Source: Ursus arctos (Eukaryota > Chordata > Mammalia > Carnivora > Ursidae). From it: 64,000 nt of DNA. Numbering within the stretch: the stretch's first letter is position 1; every line of letters begins with the position of its first letter. Shown piece by piece: positions 37,311 to 48,900 of this stretch. The notes under the pieces are model-generated. The model was given only the letters and a program-made list of their open reading frames with translations, was not told the origin of the DNA and ran no database searches. The stretch is from the NCBI RefSeq assembly GCF_023065955.2, contig NW_026622852.1:6542423-6606422 (forward strand). The letters are read 5' to 3'. Both the position numbers and the translations under genes were made by a program.

Positions 37311-37975
37311 TAAATATTCTGTGTTTAAGAAGTTAATGTAAAGTGTCACATATAATTTAAAAATTATAATAAATTTTCAAATATTTGTTATTAACAGTTT
37401 TCCATTGAAAATGCATGCTTTTGATTTTTTTTTTTTTTAAAGAGCATGTATGTATTTGCTAACTCTTACTTTATAAAGATGTTCAGGTAAAGGAACATGA
37501 AGTTGCTGCTCTTATGATTTTCATCAACAGGATTTAGTACATAGCAATTACCACATATATGCCTTCTGCATTTATCTTATGGCTCAGCAAAGTAGAAGTA
37601 AAAGAAGTCATCTAACAGAGAATTAATAGATGGGATAGTTGGTAGACAGAATTTTAGAATTTTTTGAAATTACTTTGTAGATCCTTAGTCTGATATTCTT
37701 ATTCTATCTTCACACACCCCCCACCATAACGATGATAGAAATAATACAAAGAAATTATGTTCTTTGGATTAGTTCTTTACTTGTTATTGTCTTCATTAAT
37801 ACACTGTAGGTCTACCGAGAAAGAACATCATTGCATAAATACAATTACATTTATTAAACAAAAATAATCCTTAATGTGAACAATAATAAACTAGTGTTTC
37901 TTGAATGACATTCAGAATGTCATTACCATACCTGCAAATATTGTTAAAAATACTCAAATGAAGATAAGGGCATTC
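37311..37975. other. No recognised feature
   Basis: AT-rich left flank of the SINEC at 37976. No feature recognised. Confidence 0.4.
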
Positions 37976-38175
37976 CGGGGCGCCTGGGTGGCACAGCGGT
38001 TAAGCTTCTGCCTTCGGCTCAGGGCGTGATCCTGGCATTATGGGATCGAGCCCCACATCAGGCTCCTCCGCTATGAGCCTGCTTCTTCCTCTCCCACTCC
38101 CCCTGCTTGTGTGTTCCTCTCTCGCTGGCTGTCTCTATCTCTGTCAAATAAATAAATAAAATCTTAAATAAAAAA
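37976..38175 (+). mobile_element. SINEC, young type
   Basis: GGGGCGCCTGGGTGGCACAG head, CTTCGGCTCAGGGCGTGATC middle, CTCGCTGGCTGTCTCTATCT block and TCAAATAAATAAATAAAATC tail. A perfect 15-bp duplication, aagataagggcattc, lies at 37961-37975 and 38176-38190. Its low divergence suggests a recent insertion. Confidence 0.97.
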
Positions 38176-38190
38176 AAGATAAGGGCATTC

Positions 38191-39113
38191 ATTCTGTATT
38201 TTAGGCAGATATCCTAAATGTTTTTGGAAGTAAAAGCTGGTTTGTGTAACACTGGGACTTTGTGAAGGACACAGTTCTTGGTTCTGAAGCAAAGAAAATC
38301 CAGTTTCTGCATCAAATCTCCTGAACCAACATAAACGCTCCTTATATTATTTGTAGTTAATTAGCTATTAATAATTTCTATTTCATACAATAATTCCCAT
38401 GGGAAATAAGAAGGAAAATCTGATAACCAGATAAAGCCTAAGGGAAATATTATATAAGACATTAATGAAAAAGATAGTTTTCTCTGGGTTTGTGGGTGTG
38501 GAAAGATTATGAAGAATCTCAATAGTGAGAAAGCAGCAGGGCTGAAGTCCTTGACAATTAAGATTTTTTGGTCTACTGAACTTTTCTACCTTCCATTATA
38601 AATATGCCAGCCCTGATTCTCTTTGTTTCTTTATATTTCAAAGTTTTAGAAAAACAGCAAACATATGCTGAGATATTACCTATGTTTGTAATGAAGTTTG
38701 TATTATTTTCAAGCATTTACTGGAAACTAGAGTTTATTTTAGAGCCCAGAATGAGAAAAAATATATGATCCACATATCTCTGTTTTATGTCCTCCAGGTC
38801 TATTTTATTACTAATTATTAAACTAAATTAGGTTTAAAAAAACTAAATTATATTTAGACAAACATTCTATTCAAGTTGGAACATGGGGAAAGCTTTGTGG
38901 TTACATTACGAATGCACATACAAAATAAACTTGAATATTTTTGTTGAAAATATTTTTATCTCCTTTTTGTATTTAAAATATCCATGTTTTAATCTAAATG
39001 ATAATAATAATGGAGTAATTAAATCAAATGAAAATATTGTCCACAAAGATTTTCAAAATAAGTAGCTGGCAATTAAAAAAAATGTAAATAATTATATTTA
39101 GTATTAGACTAAC
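38191..39113. other. No recognised feature
   Basis: AT-rich DNA. The 60-codon frame at 38883-39065 is asparagine/lysine-rich, as expected from AT-rich DNA, with no domain. Confidence 0.4.
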
Positions 39114-39300
39114 AAAAGTTTTGAACTACCTAGATTCAAATGCTGATTTTATCTCTTCCTACCTCAACAACCTGTGCATCACTTTCCTCATCTATAAAAT
39201 AATAGAATTGAAAGGTTTAATGATAACATTTTACCAACAGCGTTTTGTACTTATTGAAAAGTAACTATGATTTTTATAAAGAAAATATTATTATTTGAAA
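39114..39300 (+). mobile_element. MIR SINE fragment
   Basis: AGATTCAAATGCTGATTTTA, ACTTTCCTCATCTATAAAAT and the trailing TTTAATGATAACATT part match MIR landmarks in plus orientation. Confidence 0.68.
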
Positions 39301-39513
39301 TCGTTTGTTACCAACTCAAGATGAAATATGTAATTTCTTTTAATCAGAAAGATTTCTAGCTTTGAAGAAATAGAGTCATTTTTGATTTGTTTTATATATT
39401 CTATTTTAATAACTTGATGTGAGTACTTGAGTAACCATTGACATAGTTTGCAATAAGTTCAGAAGCAGAAGGCTGAAGAAAACTGCTCTAAGAATGATGT
39501 GTTCCATCATTCT

Positions 39514-39597
39514 TCATGTTTTGAATATATGTTGGAGGTGCACTGAATATTCATGTTTTGAATATATGTTGGAGGTGCACTGAATATTCAAAACATG
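39514..39597 (+). repeat. Perfect 37-bp tandem duplication with an inverted repeat
   Basis: 39514-39550 is repeated exactly at 39551-39587 (period 37, starting TCATGTTTTGAATATATG). The arm catgttttgaatat (39552-39565) is also the reverse complement of 39584-39597, giving a 14-bp stem with an 18-nt loop. No known element recognised. Confidence 0.95.
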
Positions 39598-40157
39598 CAA
39601 TTCTAGTGTTGTGTCATTCTGAATTATAATACTAAATGGAAGTTTATAGCAATCATAGTTGTTAGACTTCCTATGATACTCATAGGACTTCAAGTGCTAA
39701 GTATTTGTTGTTCTCATTAAAGTTTTTATTCTGGAAGATGACCACTGAGGTTGAAGAGGCTCAAGAGAACTGAAGTAAATATTCTAATATATGTGATGCT
39801 TTTTTGTTTAAAAATTAATAATAAACATATGATTATTACTTTATAACTTTAGCTGTTTTTATGACAGAAAAAGGATAATACTAAAATTTTCTATAAGCCA
39901 AAATTATAAAATGTTTATTTTTCAAATCATAAAATGTCACGGGAACATTAACAATATTCTTGGACCTATTATGATCAAATCACAAGTCATTTCTGATATT
40001 TAAGAATTTAATGTTTCTAATACATTATACTCTTCTTAGCTTTCAAAGAGATTTTTCTGAAAGAATCTAAAAAAAATAACCACACATCCTTCTTATAATA
40101 CTAACATTTTGTTTCAGAGTAATAGCCAGGTTCTTTAGAATGGCATACAGAATCTTT
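39598..40157. other. No recognised feature
   Basis: AT-rich DNA between the tandem duplication and the short L1. No feature recognised. Confidence 0.4.
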
Positions 40158-40172
40158 TAGAGTTAAGTTTTT

Positions 40173-40407
40173 TATTTTTATAATAATATTTTTATTATAT
40201 TATGTTAATCACCATACAGTACATCCCTAGTTTTTGATGTAAAGTTCCATGATTCATTACTTGAGTATAACACCCAGTGCACCATGCAATACATGCCCTC
40301 CTTAATACCCATCACCAGCCTATCCCATTCCCCCACTCCCCGCCCCTCTGAAGCCAAAACAGAAGGGGGAATGAACCATGACAGACTATGGGCCCTGGGA
40401 AACAAAA
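40173..40407. mobile_element. Very short twin-primed L1
   Basis: 40173-40355 is the minus-orientation end of the carnivore L1 3'UTR, starting at its A tail. 40356-40407 is plus orientation (AAACAGAAGGGGGAATGAAC to GGGAAACAAA), the segment directly upstream in the consensus. The duplication tagagttaagttttt (40158-40172) recurs with one mismatch at 40408-40422. Confidence 0.93.
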
Positions 40408-40422
40408 TAGAGTTACGTTTTT

Positions 40423-40980
40423 GCCTATTTCTACAGGTTTCTCTTGATATTCTCTTTCAAAATACTGTACTTCAGCCCTATCAAATTACTGCTATTCTTA
40501 ACACCTCATGCTGTTTGCTGCCTCCAGTCAAATGCTTGCTCCCTGTAAATATCACCAAGACAACCTGATGATAAGGTGAAGCTGTGTTTATTCTTACCTG
40601 GGTAAGGGAGATAGCTACTTGATGGATTCTTAGCAGAATCTCAAAAGGAAGGACAAAGTCAAGGTATTTAAGAAGTTTTGGACTCTGGTTTAAGGCAAGT
40701 CATTTAATGGGAAGGCTTAATAAGGATTAGGTAAATGCTATGATTAACAGTTTTAAACTGGTAGCCCCAGCAAGGCAAGGATTTTGAAGTGAGGGTTTAG
40801 AAGAATATTGGGAAGTAAACAGTTAATTGAGTCTATCTATTGATATAAATACTGGGTTGCAAGTTTATATCTGCCAATAATTAGTGAAAACCTTGAAATA
40901 AGGGATGAGGTTTTATAATTATCGATATTATAAATTAAAATATCACTGTCTATATGTTTTTAAATGTAAATATAAGTGGT
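40423..40980. other. No recognised feature
   Basis: Right flank of the short L1. Mixed DNA without a feature I can name. Confidence 0.4.
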
Positions 40981-41761
40981 ATAAGGTTTTGGAAATTGCC
41001 ATTTTCACTTATTGTGCTGGAAAGATCAATCCATGTTCTATATAAAGATCAAATTTATGTGTTTGAATTATAATATGTAGTATAACATAAGAATATATCA
41101 TATGTTATATAATAATTTTCTTTGAGAGTAAAACATTAGATTGGTTTTGGTTTACTTTTTTTCAAACTTACAAATGATGAAATGCTCAGCGCTTTATGTC
41201 TCCCTAAGCACATGAGCTTGAGGACACCCCAAGTGGGATTACTAGTCTTCCAATAGGTGCATTTTTAATTTTTAACAAAGATTACCAGATTGATCCCAAA
41301 TGTGATTGTACTAATATTCATTCCTATCAGCTTTCCTAGTGGCAGATGAAAATTTAAATTTTTGGTTTTCTTGTCAATTTAAATGTGTGAAGTGGTACAT
41401 TATTGCTTTTTATTATGAATTGGCTGTTGTTTATACGTTCTCCCCTTATCTGTCTTGTCTTTTAGTTTTATTTATAGAGTTAGTAATCATAAAATTATTT
41501 TAATGATGGTGTAGTCACAGTTATCTATATTTTCATTTGAGTTATTTATTCTCTGGGAGTTTCATTATTTTTTTTTCTTTTTACTTATGTGATGAGAAAG
41601 ACTATGGAGTGAGATAATGATAATTTTTTTCTCTTTGAGATCAATGCTTTCTCCACTAACTTCTAGTGTCACATCTATCATATTAATGTTATCTATTTAA
41701 GGATATCTATTTTCTTGAAATTAGTCCAATACCATCTGTGTTCATAGATGTCAAAATATTT
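40981..41761 (-). mobile_element. Degenerate ancient L1
   Basis: Plus-strand text resembles the reverse complement of an old L1 ORF2 C-terminal region: CCCAAGTGGGATTACTAGTC, GTGCATTTTTAATTTTTAAC, GTGAAGTGGTACATTATTGC. Heavily diverged and interrupted by the SINEC at 41779-41975. Confidence 0.5.
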
Positions 41762-41778
41762 TAATTCTTATAACTTTT

Positions 41779-41975
41779 AAAAAATGATTTTATTTATTTA
41801 TCCGAGAGAGAAAGAAAGAGGGCACAAGCAGGGGGAGGAGCAGGAGGAAAGGGGGAGGAAGAAGCAGACTCCCCACTGAGCAGGGAGCCTCACGTAGGCC
41901 TTCATCCCAGCACCCTGAAAATCATGACCTGAGTCCCCTTCAGATGCTTAACTGACTGAGCCACCTAGGCACCCC
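41779..41975 (-). mobile_element. SINEC, older type
   Basis: Minus-strand carnivore SINE (plus-strand end GACTGAGCCACCTAGGCACC). A perfect 17-bp duplication, taattcttataactttt, flanks it at 41762-41778 and 41976-41992. Confidence 0.95.
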
Positions 41976-42339
41976 TAATTCTTATAACTTTTTAATAAGA
42001 TTTATTACTTGATAGGAAAAAAACCTCTCCTTCCCTAATCCTTATTTTGCTTTTATGCCTGCTTGTCTGCACTTTCATTTTATTCTACTATATGGATTTT
42101 GACTTCTCTTTGATTAATAGCATGAAACATCCTTAGCAATTTTAATTGGAAAACTTAATTTTAAAAGAATTAATATCTTCCTATTTATAAATGTTGTATA
42201 AAATTTTATTAAATATTTTGTTATATATTCTGATGTTATCTTTTAAGTTTATTCTTAAAATTCTTGCATAATTTCAGATACATTATTCCTAGGCCTATTT
42301 TATTTTTATTTGATAATAATATTTTTTACTAAAGTTATT

Positions 42340-42455
42340 ATTTTTTTATTAAAGTGTAGTTGACACAAATGTTACATTAGTTTTAGGTGTACAACATAGT
42401 GATTCAAAAACTCTATATGTTTTGCTATGCTCACCATCATTTATTAATTAGTAGT
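42340..42455 (-). mobile_element. Old L1 3'UTR fragment
   Basis: TTATTAAAGTGTAGTTGACA, GTTACATTAGTTTTAGGTGT and ACAACATAGTGATTCA are the reverse complement of a common old L1 3'UTR block. Confidence 0.65.
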
Positions 42456-42879
42456 ACTATTTATTATTTATTAACAACATTTACTTTTGTAAAATGATCA
42501 TGTATCTCATAGCAGATTTTTTATTTAATGACATAAAATTATGAGATTATTTTTGGAATTTTTCTATTGATATGCCCTTATCATCTACAATTTTAAAAAG
42601 TTTCTGTCTTTCAAATAGTTATACCCATCATTTTCTTCTTATCTTATTATATTGACTAGAGCTTCTTCCAGTACATTTAAAAATAAGTATGCTTTTGAGA
42701 AACCATATATTTTCCACAAATTTAATATAAGTAGTTCTTAAATTTTCCTTTTTATGTTACTCTTTTGTAGGTTTTTGCTAAATTTTTTGTCATGTTTAAA
42801 AAACTTCCTATATTCCAAGTTTGATTATTTTAAAATTATTATGAATGACATTAAGAAGCAAAATAGCAAAATTGTAAAC

Positions 42880-43095
42880 TGTGCAAATTATGGAACCATA
42901 CTGTTAGATTTCAAATCCTCCCCTACTAGCCTTGTCACTATTACATTACATGGCACCAACCACTCTGTATTCAGTTGTCTCAACTGTATAGTAGAATTAA
43001 TTATAATACATTTGTCATAGACTAATGCATTTGTTAATGATTTTCAAAATGTTTAGAATTCTGCTTGGTACTGTGTGCTAAATAAGTGTTAGTCA
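42880..43095 (+). mobile_element. MIR SINE fragment
   Basis: GTTAGATTTCAAATCCTCCC, CAGTTGTCTCAACTGTATAG, TTAGAATTCTGCTTGGTACT and AAATAAGTGTTAGT follow MIR order in plus orientation. Confidence 0.68.
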
Positions 43096-43689
43096 CATAA
43101 AAAATGATCCATTTTTGCTATATTCATTGTGGTCATATTTTCTTTCTTACCTATTAATATGAAGAATGACATAGATTTTTCAATGTGGAAACTTTCCTGT
43201 GTGTTTTGTTTTATAAACTCTAGGCTTACTTTTTTACTAGAATAATACTTCATTAATACATGATTAAAACTAGTCTTTCTATAATCCATGTTCACTTATG
43301 TTTTCCATAATGGTTAAAACATTTTTTATGTAAACTATTGCTCCTTGTACGCTATTTTTTTTTTTCTGTATTAACTTCTTGAGAAAGCATACAGTCAATA
43401 GCTTCAAAGATTGTAATTATAAAACTCTCTTGGTATATCTTTCACAATAATATAACTGGATAGAATTTTATATCCACTCTTTATTTTGTTGAAGATATTG
43501 TTTGTCTTCTGACACCCGTTTTTATTGATGACAACACTACTGACAGTTGTATGGTCCTTCTTTGTTATCCTTTAATATCTTTTTCTTTCATTTGTATTTG
43601 AGTTTTAATGTGTCTCTGTGAAGATTAGTGTTGGTTTATCCTTCATGAGAATAATTGTCTCCTTTTCTGAGATTTCATGTTCTTCGGGG
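43096..43689. other. Possible degraded L1 antisense; otherwise nothing recognised
   Basis: The stretch 43490-43660 (GACACCCGTTTTTATTGATG, GAGTTTTAATGTGTCTCTGT) vaguely recalls an old L1 segment in minus orientation. Not enough to name a boundary. Confidence 0.3.
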
Positions 43690-43919
43690 ACCCCTTTTTC
43701 AGCTGGTCCCCTGAGTCGAGCTGGATAGGTACCAGACCAGCCTAAACAACCACGGAATCAGCCTGAGATGCGGGAAGATACATCTGGATCTCTACAAATG
43801 AACATCTCCAGCGCTGAGTATTGAGGTACGAAGTGGGGAGCCGTGAAACCACGCACAGATATCGGAAGATAAACAGAAGGGGGAGGGAGTCACCGCGTTT
43901 GGGCGCCAGGAAGCGGCAG

Positions 43920-44302
43920 CCACCTGCACCGGGGAGCGGGCAGACTCGCAGACCGGCACCGCGAGAGCGGACTGAGACTGGTGAGCCGGGAGCTTGTGCC
44001 ATCAGGCATCTCGTGGAACACCGGAATCCCGGTGTGCTCACGGGATCCAGACTGAGACCGGGAGCTCCTGGAGCGTGTGCGGGGCGGCTGGCGGCTGGCG
44101 GGCCACCTGCACAGGGGAGCGGGCGGGCTCGTGGTCGGCACCCGCAAAACAGCAGACTGAGACCCTGAACCAGGTGTACACGCCACCAGGCTTCTCACGG
44201 AACTCCAGAATCCCGGGGAATCCCGGTGTGCTCACCGGGCATAGACTGAGACCCAGAGATCCGGGAGCGCGCGGGGGTGGCTGGCAGCTGGTGGCTGGCG
44301 GC
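43920..44302 (+). repeat. Two imperfect ~183-bp tandem units in the L1 5'UTR
   Basis: Unit 1 (43920-44102) and unit 2 (44103-44302) share CCACCTGCAC, GGGGAGCGGGC, a CAGACTGAGAC/GGACTGAGAC block, ATCCCGGTGTGCTCAC and a closing GCTGGCGG block, with several substitutions and a small insertion in unit 2. Confidence 0.8.
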
Positions 44303-44695
44303 ATTAGAAACACAAAGGACAGAGACGCACCAGCCCTGGAAGTGAGGGCTGGGACGCTGGGTGTGGGGCGCACATCCCGGGACGCTGCAGGGTTGAGCAG
44401 CACCAACAGTAATAGAGTTAAAGTGGCCAGAACATCAGTGGAGAATGGGCCGCAATCCCTCTGTTCTGTGACAATCCAGCCACTGCTGCTCTGACTCTCA
44501 GAAGAGGCAAAACAGACCACCAGGGAAAGCCGCCAGAGAACAAAAGCGTGGAAATACCGGCTCACAGCGTGCCCATCCCCATCCCCCCTCGCAGGGGACA
44601 AGGAGACTCTACCCAAACAGGGTTGCCTGAGTATCGGCGTGGCAGGCCCCTCCCCCAGAACACAGAAGGCAGGCTGAAAAATCAAGAAGCCCACA

Positions 44696-44893
44696 ACCCG
44701 GGGCACCTGGGTGGCGCAGTCATTGAACGCCTGTCTTCGGCTTAGGGCGTGATCCCAGCGTTCCGGAAAGGAGTCCCTCATCGGGCTCCTCTGCTGGGAG
44801 CCTGCTTCTTCCTCTCCCACTCCCCTGCTTCTGTTTCCATTCTTGCTGACTGTCTCTCTCTCTCAGATAAATAAATAAATAAAATCTTTAAAG
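44696..44893 (+). mobile_element. SINEC nested in the L1 5'UTR
   Basis: GGGGCACCTGGGTGGCGCAG head and GATAAATAAATAAATAAAAT tail, with a CTCTCTCTCTCAGAT 3' body. The 12-bp duplication aagaagcccaca is at 44684-44695 and 44894-44905. It inserted after the L1 did. Confidence 0.95.
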
Positions 44894-44995
44894 AAGAAGC
44901 CCACATCCCTAAGATCCCTATAAAACAAGGGGCACGGCCTGGGACCCAGTCAGTAATTTGGGCTCTGGACAACCCTGCAACCTCTCCTCATCAGA

Positions 44996-45895
44996 ATGAC
45001 AAGAAGGAGAAGCCCCCCCAGCAAAGAAAAGACAGTGAGTCTGTGGCCTCTGCCACAGAAATAATGGATATGGATGTAACCAAATTATCAGAAATGGAAT
45101 TCAGAGTAACGATGGTCAAAATGATGAGAGGAATTGAAAAAAGTATTAACGAAAAGGTTACTGAGAATATAGAATCACTAAGGACAGAAATGAGAGCGAA
45201 TCTGACAGATATTAAAAATTCTATGTGCCAAATGCAGGCAAAACTAGAGGCTCTGACGGCCAGGGTCACTGAAGCAGAGGAAAGGGTTAGTGAATTGGAG
45301 GATGGGTTAATAGAGGAAAAAACGAAAATAGAAGATGGTCTTAAAAAAAATCCAAGCCCACGAATGTAGGTTACGGGAGATTACTGACTCAATGAAACGT
45401 TCCAATGTTAGAATCATCGGCATCCCGAGGGGGTGGAGAAAAACAGAGGTCTAGAAGAGATATTTGAACAAATTGTAGCTGAAAACTTCCCTAATCTAGC
45501 GAGGGAAACAAACATTCATGTCCAAGAGGCAGAGAGGACCCCTCCCAAGCTCAACCACGACAAACCTATGCCACGTCACGTCATAGTGCATTCGCAAATA
45601 TTAGATCCAAGGATACAGTATTGAAAGCGGCCAGGGCAAAGAAATTTCTCACGAACCAAGGCAAAGGCATCAGAATTACATCAGACCTGTCTACACAGAC
45701 CTGGAATGAGAGAAAGAGTTGGGGGAGCATTTTTAAAGCTCTTTCAGAGAAAAACATGCAGCCAAGGATCCTTTATCCAGCAAGGCTGTCATTCAGAATT
45801 GATGGAGAAATAAAGACATTTCAGAATCGCCAGTCATTAACCAATTTTGTAACCACAAAACCAGCCCTACAGGAGATATTAAGGGGGGTTCTATA
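44996..45895 (+). pseudogene. L1 ORF1 pseudogene, frameshifted
   Basis: Would encode the L1 RNA-binding chaperone: basic N-terminus (MTRRRS), coiled coil (about 45080-45330, e.g. MEFRVTMVKMMRGIEKSINE), RNA-recognition core (IIGIP region near 45413; EIFEQIVAENFPNLARETNI near 45456) and C-terminal domain ending KPALQEILRGVL, TAA at 45893. Four breaks shift the frame: the C run near 45012-45019, the A run near 45344-45352, the G run near 45427-45432, and a missing base near 45590. The parts match the family closely otherwise, so decay is recent relative to the other L1s here. Confidence 0.93.
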
Positions 45896-45967
45896 AAGGT
45901 AAAAAGGCCCCAAGAGTGATACAGAAAAGAAAGTCACAACCAATACAAACAAAGATTTACTGGCAAC

Positions 45968-48900
45968 ATGGCATCATTAAAATCATATCTCTCAGTTCTT
46001 AGTGTCAATGTAAATGGTTTGAAGGCTCCCATAAATGACACAGGGTTGCAGATTGGATAAAAAGAAATGACCCATCCATTTGCTGTCTACAAGAGACTCA
46101 TTTCGAACCCAAAGATGCATTCAGACTGAGAGTAAGGGGATGGAGTACCATCTTTCACGCAAATGGACCTCAAAAGAAAGCTGGGGTAGCAATTCTCATA
46201 TCAGATAAATTGGATTTAAAACTAGAGACTATAGTTAGAGATGCAGAAGGGCACTATATTATTCTTAAAGGAAGTATTCAACAAGTGGATATGACAATTA
46301 TAAATATATATGCCCCCAACAGGGGAGCAGCAAGATACACAAGCAACCTCTTAACCAGAATAAAGAGACATATAGATAAAATACATTAATAGTAGGGGAC
46401 CTCAACACTCCACTATCAGAAATAGACAGAACACCATGGCAAAAACTAAGCAAAGAATCAAAGGCTTTGAATGCCATACTTGATGAGTTGGACCTCATAG
46501 ATATATATAGAACACTACACCCCAGAACCAAAGAATACTCATTCTATTCTAATGCCCATGGAACATTCTCAAGAATAGACCATGTTCTGGGACACAAAAC
46601 AGGTCTCAACCGATACCAAAAGATTGAAATTATTGACTGCGTATTCTCAGACCACAACGCTCTGAAATTGGAACTCAACCACAAGGAAAAATTTGGAAGA
46701 AACTCAAACACTTGGAGACTAAGAACCATCCTGCTCAGGAATGACTCGATAAACCAGGAAACCAAAAATCAAATTAAACAATTTATGGAGACCAATGAGA
46801 ATGAAAATACAACAGTCCAAAACCTATGGGATAATGCAAAGGCGGTCCTAAGGGGGAAATACATAGCCATCCAAGCCTCACTCAAAAGAATAGAAAAATC
46901 TAAAATGCAGTTTTTATATTCTCACCTCAAGAAGCTGGAACAGCAACAGAGGGACAGGCCTAATCCACGCACGAGGAAGCAGTTGACCAAAATTAAAGCA
47001 GAAATCAATCAATCAGAAACCAGAAGTACAGTAGAGCAGATCAACAGGACTAGAAGCTGGTTCTTTGAGAGAATCAGTAAAATTGACAGACCACTGGCAA
47101 GACTTATCCAAAAGAAAAGAGAAAGGACCCAGATTATTAAAATTATGAATGAAAAAGGAGAGGTCACAACCAACACCATTGAAATTGGAAGGATAATTAG
47201 AAATTTTTATCAACAGCTATATGCCAATAAACTAAGCAATCTGGAAGAGATGGAGGCCTTCCTGGAAACCGATAAGCTACCAAGACTGAAGCAGGAAGAA
47301 ATTGATTTCTTAAACAGGCCAATGAATTATGAAGAAATTGAGTCAGTGATAAACAACCTTCCAAATAATAAAACTCCAGGCCCGGACAGTTTTCCTGGGG
47401 AATTCTACCAAACATTAAAAGAAGAAATAATACCTATTCTCCTAAAGCTATTTCAAAAAATAGAAACAGAAGGAAAGCTACCAAACTCATTCTATGAGGC
47501 CAATATTACCTTGATCCCCAAACCAGGCAAAGACCCCCTCAAAAAGGAGAATTACAGATCGATTTCCCTAATGAATATGGACGCCAAAATCCTCAACAAG
47601 ATACTTGCTAATAGAATCCAACAGTACATTAAAAGGATTATCCATCATCATCAAGTGGGATTCTACCTGGGATGCAAGCGTGGTTCAATATTCGCAAATC
47701 AATCAGCATGATACATCATACGAACAAGAAAAGACTCAGGAACCATATGATCCTCTCAATCGATGCCAAAAAAGCATTTGACAAAATACAGCATCCTTTC
47801 CTGATTAAAACCCTTCAGAGTGTAGGAATAGAGGGTACATTTCTCAATCTCATAAAAGCCATCTATGAAAAGCCTATTGCAAATATTATTCTCAATGGGG
47901 AAAAGCTGGAAGCCTTTCCCTTAAGATCAGGAACACGACAAGGATGCCCACTCTTGCCACTATTATTCAACATAGTACTAGAAGTCCTTGCAACAGCAAT
48001 CAGACAACAAAAAGGGATCCAAGTATTCAAATCAGCAAAGAAGAGGTCAAAATGTCTCTCTTCGCAGATGACATGATACTCTATATGGAAAACCCAAAAG
48101 AATCCACTCCCAAACTATTAGAAGTTATAGAGCAATTCAGTAACGTGGCGGGATACAAAATCAATGCTCAGAAATCAGTTGCATTTCTATACACGAATAA
48201 CGAGACCGAAGAAAGAGAAATTAGGGAATCCCTCCCATTTACAATAGCACCAAAAACCATACGTTACCTTGGAATTAACTTAACCAGAGACTTAAAGGAT
48301 CTATATTCTAGAAACTATAAATCACTCTTAAAAGACATTGAGGAAGACATAAAAAGATGGAAAGATATTCCATGCTCATGTATCGGAAGAATTAACATAG
48401 TTAAAATGTCCATGCTACCCAGAGCAATCTACACTTTCAATGCTATCCCGATCAAAATACCGAGGACATTTTTCAAAGAACTGGAACAAAGAGTCCTTAA
48501 ATTTGTATGGAAATGGAAAGGCCCCGAATCTCCAAGGAACTGTTGAAAAGGAAAAACAAAGCTGGGGGCATCACAATGCCGGATTTCGAGCTGTACTACA
48601 AAGCTGTGATCACAAAGACATCATGGTACTGGCACAAAAACAGACACATAGACCAATGGAACAGAATAGAGAGCCCAGAAATGGACCCTCAGCTCTTTGG
48701 GCAACTAATATTTGATAAAGCAGGAAAAAACATCCGGCGGGAAAAAGACAGTCTCTTCAATAAATGGTGCTGGGAAAATTGGACAGCTACATGCAAAAGA
48801 ATGAAACTTGACCACTATCTCACACCATACACAAAAATAAACTCCAAATGGATGAAAGAATTTGAGGTGAGACAGGAATCCATCAAAATTCTAGAGGAGA

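Larger units (their letters stand above)
43690..44995 (+). promoter_or_regulatory. L1 5'UTR, CpG-rich internal promoter region
   Basis: GC- and CpG-rich stretch within AT-rich surroundings. It contains two imperfect tandem units, 43920-44102 and 44103-44302 (both start CCACCTGCACC/A and GGGGAGCGGGC and end in a GCTGGCGG-type motif). In live L1s the 5'UTR drives RNA polymerase II transcription. Promoter function here is inferred. A SINEC interrupts it at 44696. Confidence 0.75.

Noticed and set aside
39514..39587. CRISPR-like direct repeats
   Set aside because: Two adjacent units without spacers in a mammalian genome; it is a simple tandem duplication.
43690..44700. CpG island of a host gene promoter
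   Set aside because: The CpG-rich stretch coincides exactly with the L1 5'UTR and is followed by L1 ORF1.
46467..47711. 414-codon open frame as a host gene
   Set aside because: It is an internal part of L1 ORF2 (endonuclease to reverse transcriptase) with ORF2 sequence continuing in other frames on both sides.
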